IMG/VR virus record: IMGVR_UViG_3300042923_000619
Coordinates: 62,001 to 126,000 of that record
Length of the DNA stretch: 64,000 bases
Reading direction: 5' to 3' (one strand)
Source: a virus
Below are positions 53,403 through 61,857 of the stretch, piece by piece (position 1 is the stretch's first letter; every line of letters begins with the position of its first letter). Both the position numbers and the translations under genes were made by a program. The notes under the pieces were generated by a model. It was not told where the DNA came from and did no database searches. It worked only from the letters and a program-made list of their open reading frames with translations.

Positions 53403-55019
53403 ATGGAATTAAGAGAATATCAAAAAGAATGCGTTGAAGCTATTCAACAAATGGAAACAGGAGAAAAGAAAATTGTTTATATTGCTACTGGTGGAGGGAA
53501 AACAATCATCATGTCAGAATTAGCAAGGCGAACAAATGGAAGAATATTAGTTATTGTAGGTTCAACAGAACTAAGAGAACAAACCATTGATAAAATGATT
53601 CAAGTTTGTGGTGATGATATATCAATTGGAAGTGTACAAGGTGGATTAAATGAAGTTGATAAAAATATAATAGTAGCAACTAGACAGTCATTAACGCACC
53701 CTAAGAGCCATAGAATGGAGGATATTTTAGTTGCTGGTAGTTTTGATTATGTATTAATAGATGAAGCACATCAAGCAGTATCACAGGTAAAAAGAGTTTT
53801 AGAAGTTGTAGGAACTAATTGTAAAATAATTGGATTTACTGCAACACCGTTCAATAAATTAATGACAGATATATTTGATGATTTTGTTTTTACAAAAGAT
53901 ATAGAATCATTAATTGATGAAAATTATTTGTGTGAGCCTAGATGCTACAGAATACCAACAAATACAGATATATCTGGAGTAAGAAGTGTTGGAGGTGAAT
54001 TTGTACAAAGCGACCTTGAAAGAACTGTAAATAATAATGATAGAAATTTAGTGGTTGTTAAGGCTTATATGGATAAAGCTATAAACCGTAAACATTGTAT
54101 AGTATTTGCAACAGGAATTGACCACGCAATGAATTTAGCTGAATGTTTTAATATTAATGGTATTAGTGCAAAAAGTATTGATAGTACAATAGATTCAGAC
54201 GAAAGAAAACAAACTCTTGAGGATTTTAAAAATGGAAAATTTAAAGTATTAGTAAATGTTAGTATATTAACGACTGGATTCGATTTTAAACCAATTGATA
54301 CAATTATACAAGCTAGACCAACCAAAAGCAAAATATTATATACTCAATGCATTGGAAGGGGTTTAAGGATTGCAGAAGGCAAGGAAGATTGTTTAATATT
54401 AGATATAGTTGATAATTCTAATAAATTCAATTTATTAAGTTGTAAAAGTATATTTAATATGGAAAATGGAGAAAGTTTTCAGGAAGCAAGACAAAGAGAA
54501 CAAAAAGAAAAAGATGATATGAAAAAGAGAATTGAAGAACAAAAGCGTATTGAAGAAGAGCAGGAACGCATCCGAATGGAAGAAGTACAACTCTTTAATA
54601 ATAGCTTATCAAATGTGTTATATAATAGTAATTTAGATTGGTTTAGAACTTATGTGAGTGGTCAAGAGGTTATTATATTAAGTGTTAGAAGTGATTTAGA
54701 TTATATAATAACATATGGAGAAGAAAAAGAGTTAAATTGTTATACATATCATAAATTAGATGGGTTTAAATATGAATTTGAATTATTAGAAACAAATGAT
54801 AATTTACTTGAGTTAATGGAATCAGTTGAAGAAAAAGCAGTAAAAGAAGGAAGTAGCTTCACATATAAACGCTCAATTTGGAAGCGTGAACCAGCAACAG
54901 AAAATCAAATAAAAGCAACTAAGGATAAGATAAGAAAAGTTAACCCAACAAAATGGGATGTACATAAATTTTTTGTTGGTAGAAATCTATATTTTGCATT
55001 TAAAAATTTAGCTAGTTAG
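53403..55019 (+). CDS. RadD-like superfamily 2 DNA helicase
   Basis: 538 residues. Motif I ATGGGKT at 28-34, DEAH at 120-123, FTATPF as motif III, and motif VI QCIGRGLRIAEGK. The C-terminal part (TENQIKATKDKIRKVNP...) matches the end of RadD/YejH-type helicases. It probably repairs or remodels DNA during phage replication. AGTGAGGTATA upstream. Followed by a strong terminator. Confidence 0.85.
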   Translation: MELREYQKECVEAIQQMETGEKKIVYIATGGGKTIIMSELARRTNGRILVIVGSTELREQTIDKMIQVCGDDISIGSVQGGLNEVDKNIIVATRQSLTHPKSHRMEDILVAGSFDYVLIDEAHQAVSQVKRVLEVVGTNCKIIGFTATPFNKLMTDIFDDFVFTKDIESLIDENYLCEPRCYRIPTNTDISGVRSVGGEFVQSDLERTVNNNDRNLVVVKAYMDKAINRKHCIVFATGIDHAMNLAECFNINGISAKSIDSTIDSDERKQTLEDFKNGKFKVLVNVSILTTGFDFKPIDTIIQARPTKSKILYTQCIGRGLRIAEGKEDCLILDIVDNSNKFNLLSCKSIFNMENGESFQEARQREQKEKDDMKKRIEEQKRIEEEQERIRMEEVQLFNNSLSNVLYNSNLDWFRTYVSGQEVIILSVRSDLDYIITYGEEKELNCYTYHKLDGFKYEFELLETNDNLLELMESVEEKAVKEGSSFTYKRSIWKREPATENQIKATKDKIRKVNPTKWDVHKFFVGRNLYFAFKNLAS

Positions 55020-55028
55020 AAGGTGTTG

Positions 55029-55056
55029 AGGATATATTTTTATATATCCTTTTCTT
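55029..55056 (+). terminator. intrinsic terminator
   Basis: GGATATAT-TTTT-ATATATCC stem followed by TTTTCTTT. Confidence 0.75.
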
Positions 55057-55146
55057 TATAACTAATTCTAATTGATAACAAATATCATTTTTCAATAAAA
55101 ACCACCTTTTAAAGTAAAATTATCTCTATTAATTTGTTTAAAAAGC

Positions 55147-55175
55147 TTGTAATATATAATTAAGTATGTTAATAT
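55147..55175 (+). promoter_or_regulatory. sigma-A-type promoter for gene 55222
   Basis: TTGTAA, 17-base spacer, TAATAT. Bracketed by a reverse boundary element (about 55126-55139) and a forward one (55192-55204). Confidence 0.65.
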
Positions 55176-55191
55176 TAATATAACAACAAGG

Positions 55192-55204
55192 AATAAATTA
55201 ATAG
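55192..55204 (+). repeat. gene-boundary element
   Basis: AATAAATTAATAG, 18 bases before the start at 55222. Confidence 0.6.
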
Positions 55205-55221
55205 ATTGAAAGGAAGTTATT

Positions 55222-55482
55222 ATGATGAATGAATTAGTACAAAATGTTGCAGTTAATGTATTACATACAATTGAGGATTATGTAGAGTTTGATTATTCAA
55301 GAGGTCAACACGAATATATCATAATCAATATTGTAGAACTTGTTAAGGAAGAATTAAACCAAGTAGTTAATGCTGACTTAGTTGAAAAAGTAAAAAAATA
55401 TTTTTTAACTCAAATAGTTTATAAATCTACAGTTGAAAGCTTAGATTGCATTGGTTCAGAATTAAAAATCAATTTATATTAA
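55222..55482 (+). CDS. small acidic helical protein
   Basis: 86 residues (MMNELVQNVAVNVLHTIEDYVEF...). GAAAGGAAG upstream; the start may be the second ATG. Unknown. Own promoter and terminator. Confidence 0.6.
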   Translation: MMNELVQNVAVNVLHTIEDYVEFDYSRGQHEYIIINIVELVKEELNQVVNADLVEKVKKYFLTQIVYKSTVESLDCIGSELKINLY

Positions 55483-55483
55483 G

Positions 55484-55508
55484 GAGCTGGGAAACCAGTT
55501 CTTTTTTT
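55484..55508 (+). terminator. intrinsic terminator
   Basis: GAGCTGG-GAAA-CCAGTTC stem followed by seven T. Confidence 0.85.
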
Positions 55509-55710
55509 AATTTCCAATAAATCAACTCTTTTATAAATAAATTAATTACGTATAAAATGAAAAACGGAGTAAATTAAAGAAAACAAGAGATAAATAAAGT
55601 ATAATTCTATTAATTTGTTTTAAATAACTTAAAATCAACTTTTACAAATATGGAATAATACTATATACTTATATTATCAGCTAAGGAGAACTTAGCAAAA
55701 TCGGAAAAGA

Positions 55711-55722
55711 AATAAATTAATG
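55711..55722 (+). repeat. gene-boundary element
   Basis: AATAAATTAATG, 24 bases before the start at 55746. A reverse copy (TCTATTAATTTGTT) is at about 55606-55619. Confidence 0.6.
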
Positions 55723-55745
55723 AAAGATAAAGGAGATTGATAAAT

Positions 55746-55865
55746 ATGGCAGTTGTTGTTTTCAAGGACAGAGTAGTAAAGGAAGTTAAAGCAGAGGAAT
55801 TACAAAAAATGTTACAAGATGCAGTTGCAAAAGCTAAAATATTCTCATGGTTATACATTAAATAG
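55746..55865 (+). CDS. very small protein
   Basis: 39 residues (MAVVVFKDRVVKEVKAEEL...). AAAGGAGATTGATAA upstream is a very good ribosome binding site, and the boundary element is in place. This supports a real gene despite the size. Unknown. Confidence 0.6.
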   Translation: MAVVVFKDRVVKEVKAEELQKMLQDAVAKAKIFSWLYIK

Positions 55866-55893
55866 ACATAAGTAAATACATATTAAGTAAAGA

Positions 55894-55906
55894 AATAAAT
55901 TAATAG
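55894..55906 (+). repeat. gene-boundary element
   Basis: AATAAATTAATAG, 35 bases before the start at 55941. Confidence 0.55.
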
Positions 55907-55940
55907 ACAATGAACAATAATAAGAAAGGAGCAACCAACA

Positions 55941-56246
55941 ATGGCAAGATTACAAATAGCTGAATTAACAGGAACTATTCAAAAAGTAACAGCAGAAGTT
56001 AATTACATAACTAAAGCTAATGGGAAACAAATAGTAAAGCTATCTAAAGTTTGTATAAATGGAATCCAAGTGAACCATTGTTGGTTATATGCTTCAAGCT
56101 TCAAAAAAGAATTTGAATTTTATAAATCATCTATAGGCAGACAAATAACATTTATTACAAAGATAGATACATACTATAAAACAAGAGAAGGAAAGAAAGT
56201 TTTAGACTATTGCTTAACACAAGTAAGTAATATAAAATTTAACTAA
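55941..56246 (+). CDS. small beta-rich basic protein
   Basis: 101 residues, beta-strand pattern (LQIAELTGTIQKVTAEVNYI, GRQITFITKIDTYYKTREGK) compatible with an OB-like nucleic acid-binding fold. GAAAGGAGC upstream. No family assigned. Confidence 0.6.
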   Translation: MARLQIAELTGTIQKVTAEVNYITKANGKQIVKLSKVCINGIQVNHCWLYASSFKKEFEFYKSSIGRQITFITKIDTYYKTREGKKVLDYCLTQVSNIKFN

Positions 56247-56308
56247 TAATAAATGCAATAAGGTGCTAGGAAATTATAATAAACTAGTACTAAGGAGGAG
56301 AAGACAAA

Positions 56309-56461
56309 ATGAAATATGTAAAAATAGATAATTATAAATGTGGTGTATGTGACAGTAAAGAATATGACGTTATATTAGATGATAATGGAGATGTAGTATT
56401 AATTATATGTGCAGATTGTGGAAGCGTGTATGAGGGTAAATATGAGGTAGTAGAAGAGTAA
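56309..56461 (+). CDS. small zinc-ribbon protein
   Basis: 50 residues with CGVCDS and CADCGS, a complete four-cysteine ribbon. AAGGAGGAGA upstream. Likely binds nucleic acid or a protein partner. Confidence 0.65.
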   Translation: MKYVKIDNYKCGVCDSKEYDVILDDNGDVVLIICADCGSVYEGKYEVVEE

Positions 56462-56493
56462 TAAAATTATTGATTAAAGGAGTATGATTAATT

Positions 56494-56706
56494 ATGAAAT
56501 ACAAAGTAGTAGAATTAATAAAAAGACTTAACTGGGAAGGTGTAATTTTTGAAGATGAAAAAGGCAATAGAAAAATAACTTCAGGCATTTATATATGGGA
56601 AGCAAAACCAGAAAGAGTTGCTAAATGTGAGATAATTAATAATATTGATAAAGAATTATTTTTAAAACGTTGGTATGAAAATTATAAAACGGAACTAGTA
56701 TTTTAA
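56494..56706 (+). CDS. small protein, unknown
   Basis: 70 residues (MKYKVVELIKRLNWEGVIFEDEKG), beta then helix. AAAGGAGTATGA upstream. Last gene of this small operon. Confidence 0.55.
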   Translation: MKYKVVELIKRLNWEGVIFEDEKGNRKITSGIYIWEAKPERVAKCEIINNIDKELFLKRWYENYKTELVF

Positions 56707-56806
56707 TAACTCTAAATTGACTATATAAGCATTTTAAAACTAAACTAATGCAATTATACTATAAATCATTTATAACTGTTTGTGTGGTCAATCTGATAGG
56801 ATGTAC

Positions 56807-56819
56807 AATAAATTAAATC
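56807..56819 (+). repeat. gene-boundary element
   Basis: AATAAATTAAATC, 43 bases before the start at 56862. Confidence 0.5.
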
Positions 56820-56861
56820 ATAACAATTAAAAAATATAAATATGAAAGAGGTAGGTTAATT

Positions 56862-57434
56862 ATGAAAATTATAAATGCAATAAAGACTTTACTATTAACA
56901 GGAGTAATTACAATATTAACAGTAATACCAGTTATGGCACAAGATATAAATATGCAACAAATTCAAGATAAAAAGATAATAGGAGTTTATACAGAATCAA
57001 ACAAAGATTTTTATTGTGAACAAGGTGACGTTATCACTGAATATGAAGATAATAGTTATTATATTAATAGTAATGTAAATATTTATTCTATAGATAAGCT
57101 TGATAATACAATTACAGTAGTTAACAATAGTAATGAATTATATTCTTTCTACGCTGAGGATATAAACAAGTATTATTTGAATGAACAATTAAATATTACA
57201 ATAGACCAAGACGAAAATATAATTGAGTATGTAGTGGATAATGAACCACAAGTATATAATACAGAAATAACCAAAATTGAAGGCAATACAGCGATTTTAT
57301 TAGCAAATGGGAATAAATATACTTTTGAGAATGAAGAAGGTTCTGACGGATGGAAAACAGGCGAGAAATGCAAAGCAGTTATTCAAGATGGTAGATTAAT
57401 AGAAGTTAGACCGATACCACTAAATGAGAGATAA
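56862..57434 (+). CDS. secreted or surface protein with signal peptide
   Basis: 190 residues. A clear signal peptide (residues 1-26: basic start, hydrophobic TLLLTGVITILTVIPV, cleavage at MAQ-D) and an acidic, beta-rich mature part with two YxIN/YSI repeats and a final small barrel-like domain. It is not lipid-modified, as it lacks a lipobox cysteine. A cell-surface role in superinfection exclusion or lysogenic conversion is possible but not shown. Confidence 0.65.
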   Translation: MKIINAIKTLLLTGVITILTVIPVMAQDINMQQIQDKKIIGVYTESNKDFYCEQGDVITEYEDNSYYINSNVNIYSIDKLDNTITVVNNSNELYSFYAEDINKYYLNEQLNITIDQDENIIEYVVDNEPQVYNTEITKIEGNTAILLANGNKYTFENEEGSDGWKTGEKCKAVIQDGRLIEVRPIPLNER

Positions 57435-57472
57435 AACAATATATAAAATTAGTATTTTATTTGAACTCAACC

Positions 57473-57516
57473 ACAATATATAGTATATTATAAGTTGGCT
57501 GTATACTATATATTGT
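57473..57516. repeat. 15-bp inverted repeat ACAATATATAGTATA
   Basis: Perfect arms at 57473-57487 and 57502-57516. The core recurs at 4790-4831. It could be an operator or a weak terminator of the secreted protein gene. Confidence 0.5.
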
Positions 57517-57581
57517 ATACATATTTACAATTAATCCAACATGTAGTATTATGATTAAAATATCAAAAGGACGTGAGAGCA

Positions 57582-57764
57582 TTGGAAAAGAATAATATTG
57601 AAGATTCCAAAAAGAAAGCAAGAAAGAACTGGGATTTAAATAACAGGGAACAAAGTAATTATATAAAAGCTAGAAATTCTGCAAAAAGTTTTATACGAAA
57701 AGCAACTAAAGACGATTTAAAAGAACTGCAAACCCTTATAAATACAAGGTTAGAAGAAGATTAA
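57582..57764 (+). CDS. small basic protein of a common phage type
   Basis: 60 residues from TTG 57582 with AAAAGG 11 bases upstream; the GTG at 57573 lies almost on the ribosome binding site. The pattern (KKKARKNWDLNNREQSNYIK, RNSAKSFIRKATKDDLKEL) is common in Firmicute phages and elements; function unknown. Confidence 0.6.
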   Translation: MEKNNIEDSKKKARKNWDLNNREQSNYIKARNSAKSFIRKATKDDLKELQTLINTRLEED

Positions 57765-57793
57765 AAATTTTTGAATTTGAATGAAAATAATTG

Positions 57794-57822
57794 TTGACAT
57801 TATCCAACATGTAGGATATAAT
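57794..57822 (+). promoter_or_regulatory. perfect consensus sigma-A promoter for gene 57880
   Basis: TTGACA, 17-base spacer, TATAAT. ATCCAACATGTAG spans the spacer and also occurs at 57534-57546, upstream of gene 57582, as a possible shared operator. Confidence 0.85.
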
Positions 57823-57838
57823 TAAATCATAGCAAGGG

Positions 57839-57850
57839 AACAAATTAATA
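57839..57850 (+). repeat. gene-boundary element
   Basis: AACAAATTAATA, 30 bases before the start at 57880. Confidence 0.6.
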
Positions 57851-57879
57851 AAAAATAAATGAAAAAGGTGGTAATCAAT

Positions 57880-58371
57880 ATGTTATTAAATTCAAAATTA
57901 TTCAATCAAATTTCTTTCTTCTTATCAAATAAAACTCTAGTTAGTTCACTAGATGAAGGAGCAAAAAAGTTCGGTGGAGCTACTAAAATAGAAAATACAA
58001 TCTATAGCAATATAGAAGGAGATAACAACATAAAAGTAAATGACAATCAAAATACAATTAGCTTATTTATACCAAGCACAATAGATGCAGATTCAAAAAT
58101 AGACAGTACAGAATATGTAACAAAATATTATAATTACATTCAAAATCATTTTAACAATGCTGATATAATCCTACATAACACAAACGGAGCTTGGTACTCA
58201 GATGATATGCAAAAGACTATAATTGAAGATATAACAATAATCGAAGTAGTTACAAACAAATTAACACAACAAGATATAAACTACATGTTAAACTTAGGTT
58301 TAGCAGTAAAAGAAGATATGAGCCAAGAAGCCGTAAGCGTAACAATAAATAACAGTTTAGCATTAGTATAA
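57880..58371 (+). CDS. conserved-looking protein of unknown function
   Basis: 163 residues from ATG 57880; the ATG at 57859 precedes the AAAGGTGG ribosome binding site and is unlikely. Mixed alpha-beta with NGAWYSDDMQKTI in the middle. Own consensus promoter, so probably an abundant early product. Confidence 0.6.
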   Translation: MLLNSKLFNQISFFLSNKTLVSSLDEGAKKFGGATKIENTIYSNIEGDNNIKVNDNQNTISLFIPSTIDADSKIDSTEYVTKYYNYIQNHFNNADIILHNTNGAWYSDDMQKTIIEDITIIEVVTNKLTQQDINYMLNLGLAVKEDMSQEAVSVTINNSLALV

Positions 58372-58383
58372 AATAGAATAATT

Positions 58384-58405
58384 AAGGGTGACAGAGTTCA
58401 CCCTT
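58384..58405 (+). terminator. hairpin after gene 57880
   Basis: AAGGGTG/CACCCTT stem without a T-run. It may attenuate rather than end transcription. Confidence 0.45.
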
Positions 58406-58409
58406 CCAA

Positions 58410-58423
58410 AATAAATTAATAAT
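58410..58423 (+). repeat. gene-boundary element
   Basis: AATAAATTAATAAT, 16 bases before the start at 58439. Confidence 0.6.
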
Positions 58424-58438
58424 AAGGAGTGTATTGAA

Positions 58439-58699
58439 ATGAAATTAACAAAAACTGATAAAGAATTATTAACAAAATGGGGTTGTCCTAAAGAAGACTT
58501 TAAACAAATTGAAAAAGCAACTACTAAAACAGTATATGAATTAAATGACGAAAAAATTTCTTGTGAAAAAGCTATAGAAGTATTAGGAAGAGAAGAGTTT
58601 TTAAGTGGAATATCAAGAAGTGCATTTCATTGGAGTTCTGCAAGGAATAACGACAAAGGTGAAACAGTATTCTTTGATTCATCTAAATTGTTTGAATAA
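58439..58699 (+). CDS. small protein, family seen in Firmicute mobile elements
   Basis: 86 residues (LLTKWGCPKEDFKQIEKA, then GISRSAFHWSSARN and a final VFFDSSKLF). I recall similar small proteins in Firmicute phages and plasmids, with no function known. AAGGAGTGTATT upstream. First gene of the long operon 58.4-60.9 kb. Confidence 0.6.
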   Translation: MKLTKTDKELLTKWGCPKEDFKQIEKATTKTVYELNDEKISCEKAIEVLGREEFLSGISRSAFHWSSARNNDKGETVFFDSSKLFE

Positions 58700-58720
58700 A
58701 TAATATAGAGGTGTATTGAA

Positions 58721-59170
58721 ATGGAAAATAATAATATAAGAACTATGGAATATTTAGGAGAAGACGACTGGAGTAATTTAGTATATAAATGTATTGAAAC
58801 AGGAATATTATACAAAGGTGAAGTTATAGGAGATGAAGAAACACCAAGACAATTATACTCATGTGGTAATGAGTTTGACGGTGAAATGTGTTATCCTATT
58901 AAAAGTGATTTAGAGATACACTACAAGCCAACAGAGAAGCGACCAACAAAAGCACAACGATTTAATTATATGATGTTAGATAGGCTTAAAATGGATTGTG
59001 AATATTATCTAGGCAATGGAAACAGATATAAAAATCATTTATGGGCAGGAGATGAGCAAAAGCAAATTGATGAGATGAAGAAGTTATATAATGGTTTTGC
59101 TAATGAAGATAAGCCAGAATGGTTAACGTTAGAACAAATTTTACAATATGAAAAATTAATGGTAAAATAA
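58721..59170 (+). CDS. LPD11-like polyvalent protein domain
   Basis: 149 residues. The C-terminal half (MLDRLKMDCEYYLGNGNRYK, HLWAGDEQKQIDEM, then EWLTLEQILQYEKLM) follows the LPD11-type domain found in large polyvalent proteins of phages and conjugative elements. The N-terminal part has a QLYSCGNEFDGE segment often paired with it. Function of these domains is not established. Confidence 0.65.
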   Translation: MENNNIRTMEYLGEDDWSNLVYKCIETGILYKGEVIGDEETPRQLYSCGNEFDGEMCYPIKSDLEIHYKPTEKRPTKAQRFNYMMLDRLKMDCEYYLGNGNRYKNHLWAGDEQKQIDEMKKLYNGFANEDKPEWLTLEQILQYEKLMVK

Positions 59171-59192
59171 AAATAATTTTAAGAGGTGAAAA

Positions 59193-59360
59193 ATGAATAG
59201 TTATAAAGTGGATGAACTAAAGAACGGAAAATATGTTTTAGTAAAAATATTAAATGAGTATGAAAATAAAAAAGATGCTGATATAGATTTGATAAAAGTA
59301 GTTACAAAAAAAGTTTCGGAAAAAGAATTATTAAAAGAATATGAAAAAAATAAAAAATAA
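59193..59360 (+). CDS. small charged protein
   Basis: 55 residues (MNSYKVDELKNGKYVLVKIL...), lysine-rich. AAGAGGTGAAAA upstream. Overlap with a spurious upstream extension of the next ORF shows that the operon is tightly packed. Confidence 0.55.
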   Translation: MNSYKVDELKNGKYVLVKILNEYENKKDADIDLIKVVTKKVSEKELLKEYEKNKK

Positions 59361-59373
59361 AGGTGGTATTAAA

Positions 59374-59829
59374 ATGTATAAAATTAGTATAGATACAAAT
59401 AATTATAAAAATCTTAAATGTAGTAAAAAGAATTGGGAAAACGGAACTGTTAATGATTATATGAACGCTTTAAACGGGTGGAATAGAAAAGTTAATGATA
59501 TTCAAGAAGTTATATGGCAAATAGAAATGTTTGCACATAATTGTCATACTAATTGTTGGGACAATGAAAAAGAGGATTATACAGAAAAATTTAAACAATG
59601 GAGTACTGATGAAAATAAAATTACTTATTATGATAATCTTTGTGAATTTAATAGAGAGTCAAAAATAGAAGTATATGGATTTGCTCAAGGATATTTTGAT
59701 ATAGAAAAAATTTTAAAAGAATTAGAAGAAAAAAATATTATTCAAATACCTTTTAAATGGTGCTATGATTTAAGACAATACAGTAAAAATATGAATGGTT
59801 GTTATATGCAAATAGAAAAATTAAATTAA
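59374..59829 (+). CDS. protein of unknown function
   Basis: 151 residues from ATG 59374, which has AAAGGTGGTATTA upstream; the ATG at 59341 overlaps the previous gene and lacks a site. Acidic helical, with three W and several C/H (AHNCHTNCWDNEKED), which could bind a metal. Unknown. Confidence 0.6.
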   Translation: MYKISIDTNNYKNLKCSKKNWENGTVNDYMNALNGWNRKVNDIQEVIWQIEMFAHNCHTNCWDNEKEDYTEKFKQWSTDENKITYYDNLCEFNRESKIEVYGFAQGYFDIEKILKELEEKNIIQIPFKWCYDLRQYSKNMNGCYMQIEKLN

Positions 59830-59846
59830 TAAGAGGTGTATAAAAA

Positions 59847-60131
59847 ATGAATAGAGTTGAAATGAATAAAGATATATTAAATGTAATTAATGTTGTATTA
59901 GACTATCGAAAATTTTTAGCAAGTTATTATTATCATATACTTAAAGATATGAAATTTAATATTGATGAAAAAGCGGAGGAGTTTTATTATAGTTTAGATT
60001 TACCATCAGGAATGAATAAAAATATTAATGATTTTGAAGTTATACTTGATTATGGTAGAAATAAATATATAAATAAATTAAATGAACTAAAAGAAGATGA
60101 ATTAAAAAATGAGGATTGGAAAAATTATTAA
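59847..60131 (+). CDS. small acidic helical protein
   Basis: 94 residues (VEMNKDILNVINVVLDYRKFL...). AAGAGGTGTATAA upstream. Unknown. Confidence 0.55.
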   Translation: MNRVEMNKDILNVINVVLDYRKFLASYYYHILKDMKFNIDEKAEEFYYSLDLPSGMNKNINDFEVILDYGRNKYINKLNELKEDELKNEDWKNY

Positions 60132-60147
60132 TAATGAGGTGTATTGG

Positions 60148-60498
60148 ATGAGTGTATATAAATTTTTAGATAGTAAAGAAAAAATGATAAAAATAAATTT
60201 AAAATCCTTCAAGGATGCGAAAGAGTATGCAGAAAAAAATAATCTAGTATCATTAACTATGGATTACAAAGATTTTATAAAAGCTTTTGATAATAAGGTT
60301 AATAAATTAAAAGAACATACTAAATATAATGAACTTTTAAAGCAAGCAGAACAGGCAAAAACAAATAATATTATGAGTGGTTATGACTCAATTGTAGCTA
60401 ACGATTTTATAAAAAGAATTATAACTTTACCTTTGGAATATATTAAAGGTTGGCTTGATGGTAAAAATAATCTTAAATGGCTACCAGAATATAAATAA
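60148..60498 (+). CDS. small basic helical protein
   Basis: 116 residues from ATG 60148 (ATGAGGTGTATTGG upstream). A longer frame from 60109 overlaps the previous gene and lacks a site. Unknown. Confidence 0.55.
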   Translation: MSVYKFLDSKEKMIKINLKSFKDAKEYAEKNNLVSLTMDYKDFIKAFDNKVNKLKEHTKYNELLKQAEQAKTNNIMSGYDSIVANDFIKRIITLPLEYIKGWLDGKNNLKWLPEYK

Positions 60499-60528
60499 AA
60501 AAAATAATTTTTAGGAGTGTGTATTATT

Positions 60529-60771
60529 ATGGTAAAAGTAATTGAAAATATTTTATATAAAATAACTTATTATGGATCAAGCAAATTTATTGAAGCTGAA
60601 ACAAAGAAAGATTTATTTAAATATATTATAGATGAGGAATCAAAAGGATATTTAATAACAAGTGTAACTTTAATCGAGCCTAATGGAAAAACTCCAAAAG
60701 TAGCATTTAAAACTGACTCAGAATATAAAGCATTAAAGAAAAAAATAAATAGTAATAAAGAGGTGTTATAG
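60529..60771 (+). CDS. small protein, unknown
   Basis: 80 residues from ATG 60529 (TTAGGAGTGTGT upstream). Beta strands then a lysine-rich helix. The stop is followed at once by the next start. Confidence 0.55.
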   Translation: MVKVIENILYKITYYGSSKFIEAETKKDLFKYIIDEESKGYLITSVTLIEPNGKTPKVAFKTDSEYKALKKKINSNKEVL

Positions 60772-60772
60772 T

Positions 60773-60919
60773 ATGAAAAAATTTGAAAACATGACAATAA
60801 ATCAATTAAAAGATGAGTATGTAAATCTTGCATTAGGTGCAATGTGTTTTGGTTCTAAGACTGAACAAAGAAGAAAAGAAATATCAAAAGAAATAGATAG
60901 GCGTGAGTCACTTAAATAA
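60773..60919 (+). CDS. small charged protein
   Basis: 48 residues (MKKFENMTINQLKDEYVNLAL..., ending RRESLK). AAAGAGGTGTTAT upstream, inside the end of the previous gene. Last gene of the operon. Confidence 0.55.
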   Translation: MKKFENMTINQLKDEYVNLALGAMCFGSKTEQRRKEISKEIDRRESLK

Positions 60920-60927
60920 AAAAATAA

Positions 60928-60949
60928 AGAGCCTTTACGGCTCTTTTAA
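60928..60949 (+). terminator. intrinsic terminator
   Basis: AGAGCC-TTTAC-GGCTCT stem followed by TTTAATTT; ends the 58.4-60.9 kb operon. Confidence 0.75.
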
Positions 60950-61084
60950 TTTAACTAAAAACAAATGAAAATAAGTATCAATACCAGTTAAAATGATTAT
61001 TTTAAGGTAATATTATTTTTATTAATTTATTAAAAATAATAGACAATAACAAATTAAAAGAGTATAATTATATTTATCAGATAG

Positions 61085-61096
61085 AAATAAATTAAA
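61085..61096 (+). repeat. gene-boundary element
   Basis: AATAAATTAAAT, 19 bases before the start at 61115. A reverse copy lies at about 61019-61031. Confidence 0.55.
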
Positions 61097-61114
61097 TATA
61101 TAGGAGTGTTCAAG

Positions 61115-61705
61115 ATGAGAGAAGATTTTACAATAAATAATGATAATATAAATTTTGGTTCGAAATACATATTAAAAGAAAAACTAGAAAGTAATATATT
61201 AAAAATAGAATACAAAGAGAACAATAAGGTAAAAGCATTTATTGAAATAGAATTAAAAACAATATCAAATGATAAAATTAATATTATAGAAGAGATAATT
61301 ATAACAAGTCAAAGAGCATATAAAAAATATCAAAATGAATTAGAAAAGAAATTAAATACTATACTTAATGATATTTTAATAAATGAATTTGATAATTTAA
61401 AAATAGGTGAAAATTATTGTGGTATTTATTATGGATATGATAACGCAAAAGAACCTAGAAAAGTATTTATACATGAAGGCGATTTAGAGAAGTATGCAAT
61501 TTTAAACAATACTATAATTTATAAAAAAGGCAATATTCTTTTTGAAGCGATATCATTAATTGATCATAAAAAAAAGTTAGATGGCTTTGAAGAAGTTAAA
61601 CAAGATTTAAAATATAATCATCAGAGTGTTGGAGAAAGCAATAATTCTATAATATATTATATAGGTGAAAATTTTTATTATAAAAATAAAGGAGAAATAA
61701 TATAA
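61115..61705 (+). CDS. protein of unknown function
   Basis: 196 residues from ATG 61115 (TAGGAGTGTTCAAG upstream); the GTG at 61106 is part of that site. Lysine/isoleucine-rich with a middle NLKIGENYCGIYYGYDNAKE segment. Not recognised. Confidence 0.55.
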   Translation: MREDFTINNDNINFGSKYILKEKLESNILKIEYKENNKVKAFIEIELKTISNDKINIIEEIIITSQRAYKKYQNELEKKLNTILNDILINEFDNLKIGENYCGIYYGYDNAKEPRKVFIHEGDLEKYAILNNTIIYKKGNILFEAISLIDHKKKLDGFEEVKQDLKYNHQSVGESNNSIIYYIGENFYYKNKGEII

Positions 61706-61764
61706 TAATCCAATAAATCATAAGTTTTAATAGAAAATATTTTTATTAATTTGTTAAAAAGTAC

Positions 61765-61793
61765 TTGTATTGTAATAAATTAAATGATATACT
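61765..61793 (+). promoter_or_regulatory. sigma-A-type promoter for gene 61858
   Basis: TTGTAT, 17-base spacer, TATACT, bracketed by a reverse (about 61743-61755) and a forward (61827-61839) boundary element. Confidence 0.65.
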
Positions 61794-61826
61794 AATATCA
61801 AGATAAAGGTTAGGGAATACATAATA

Positions 61827-61839
61827 AACAAATTAATAG
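61827..61839 (+). repeat. gene-boundary element
   Basis: AACAAATTAATAG, 19 bases before the start at 61858. Confidence 0.65.
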
Positions 61840-61857
61840 TAAATAGGAGTGGTTAAT

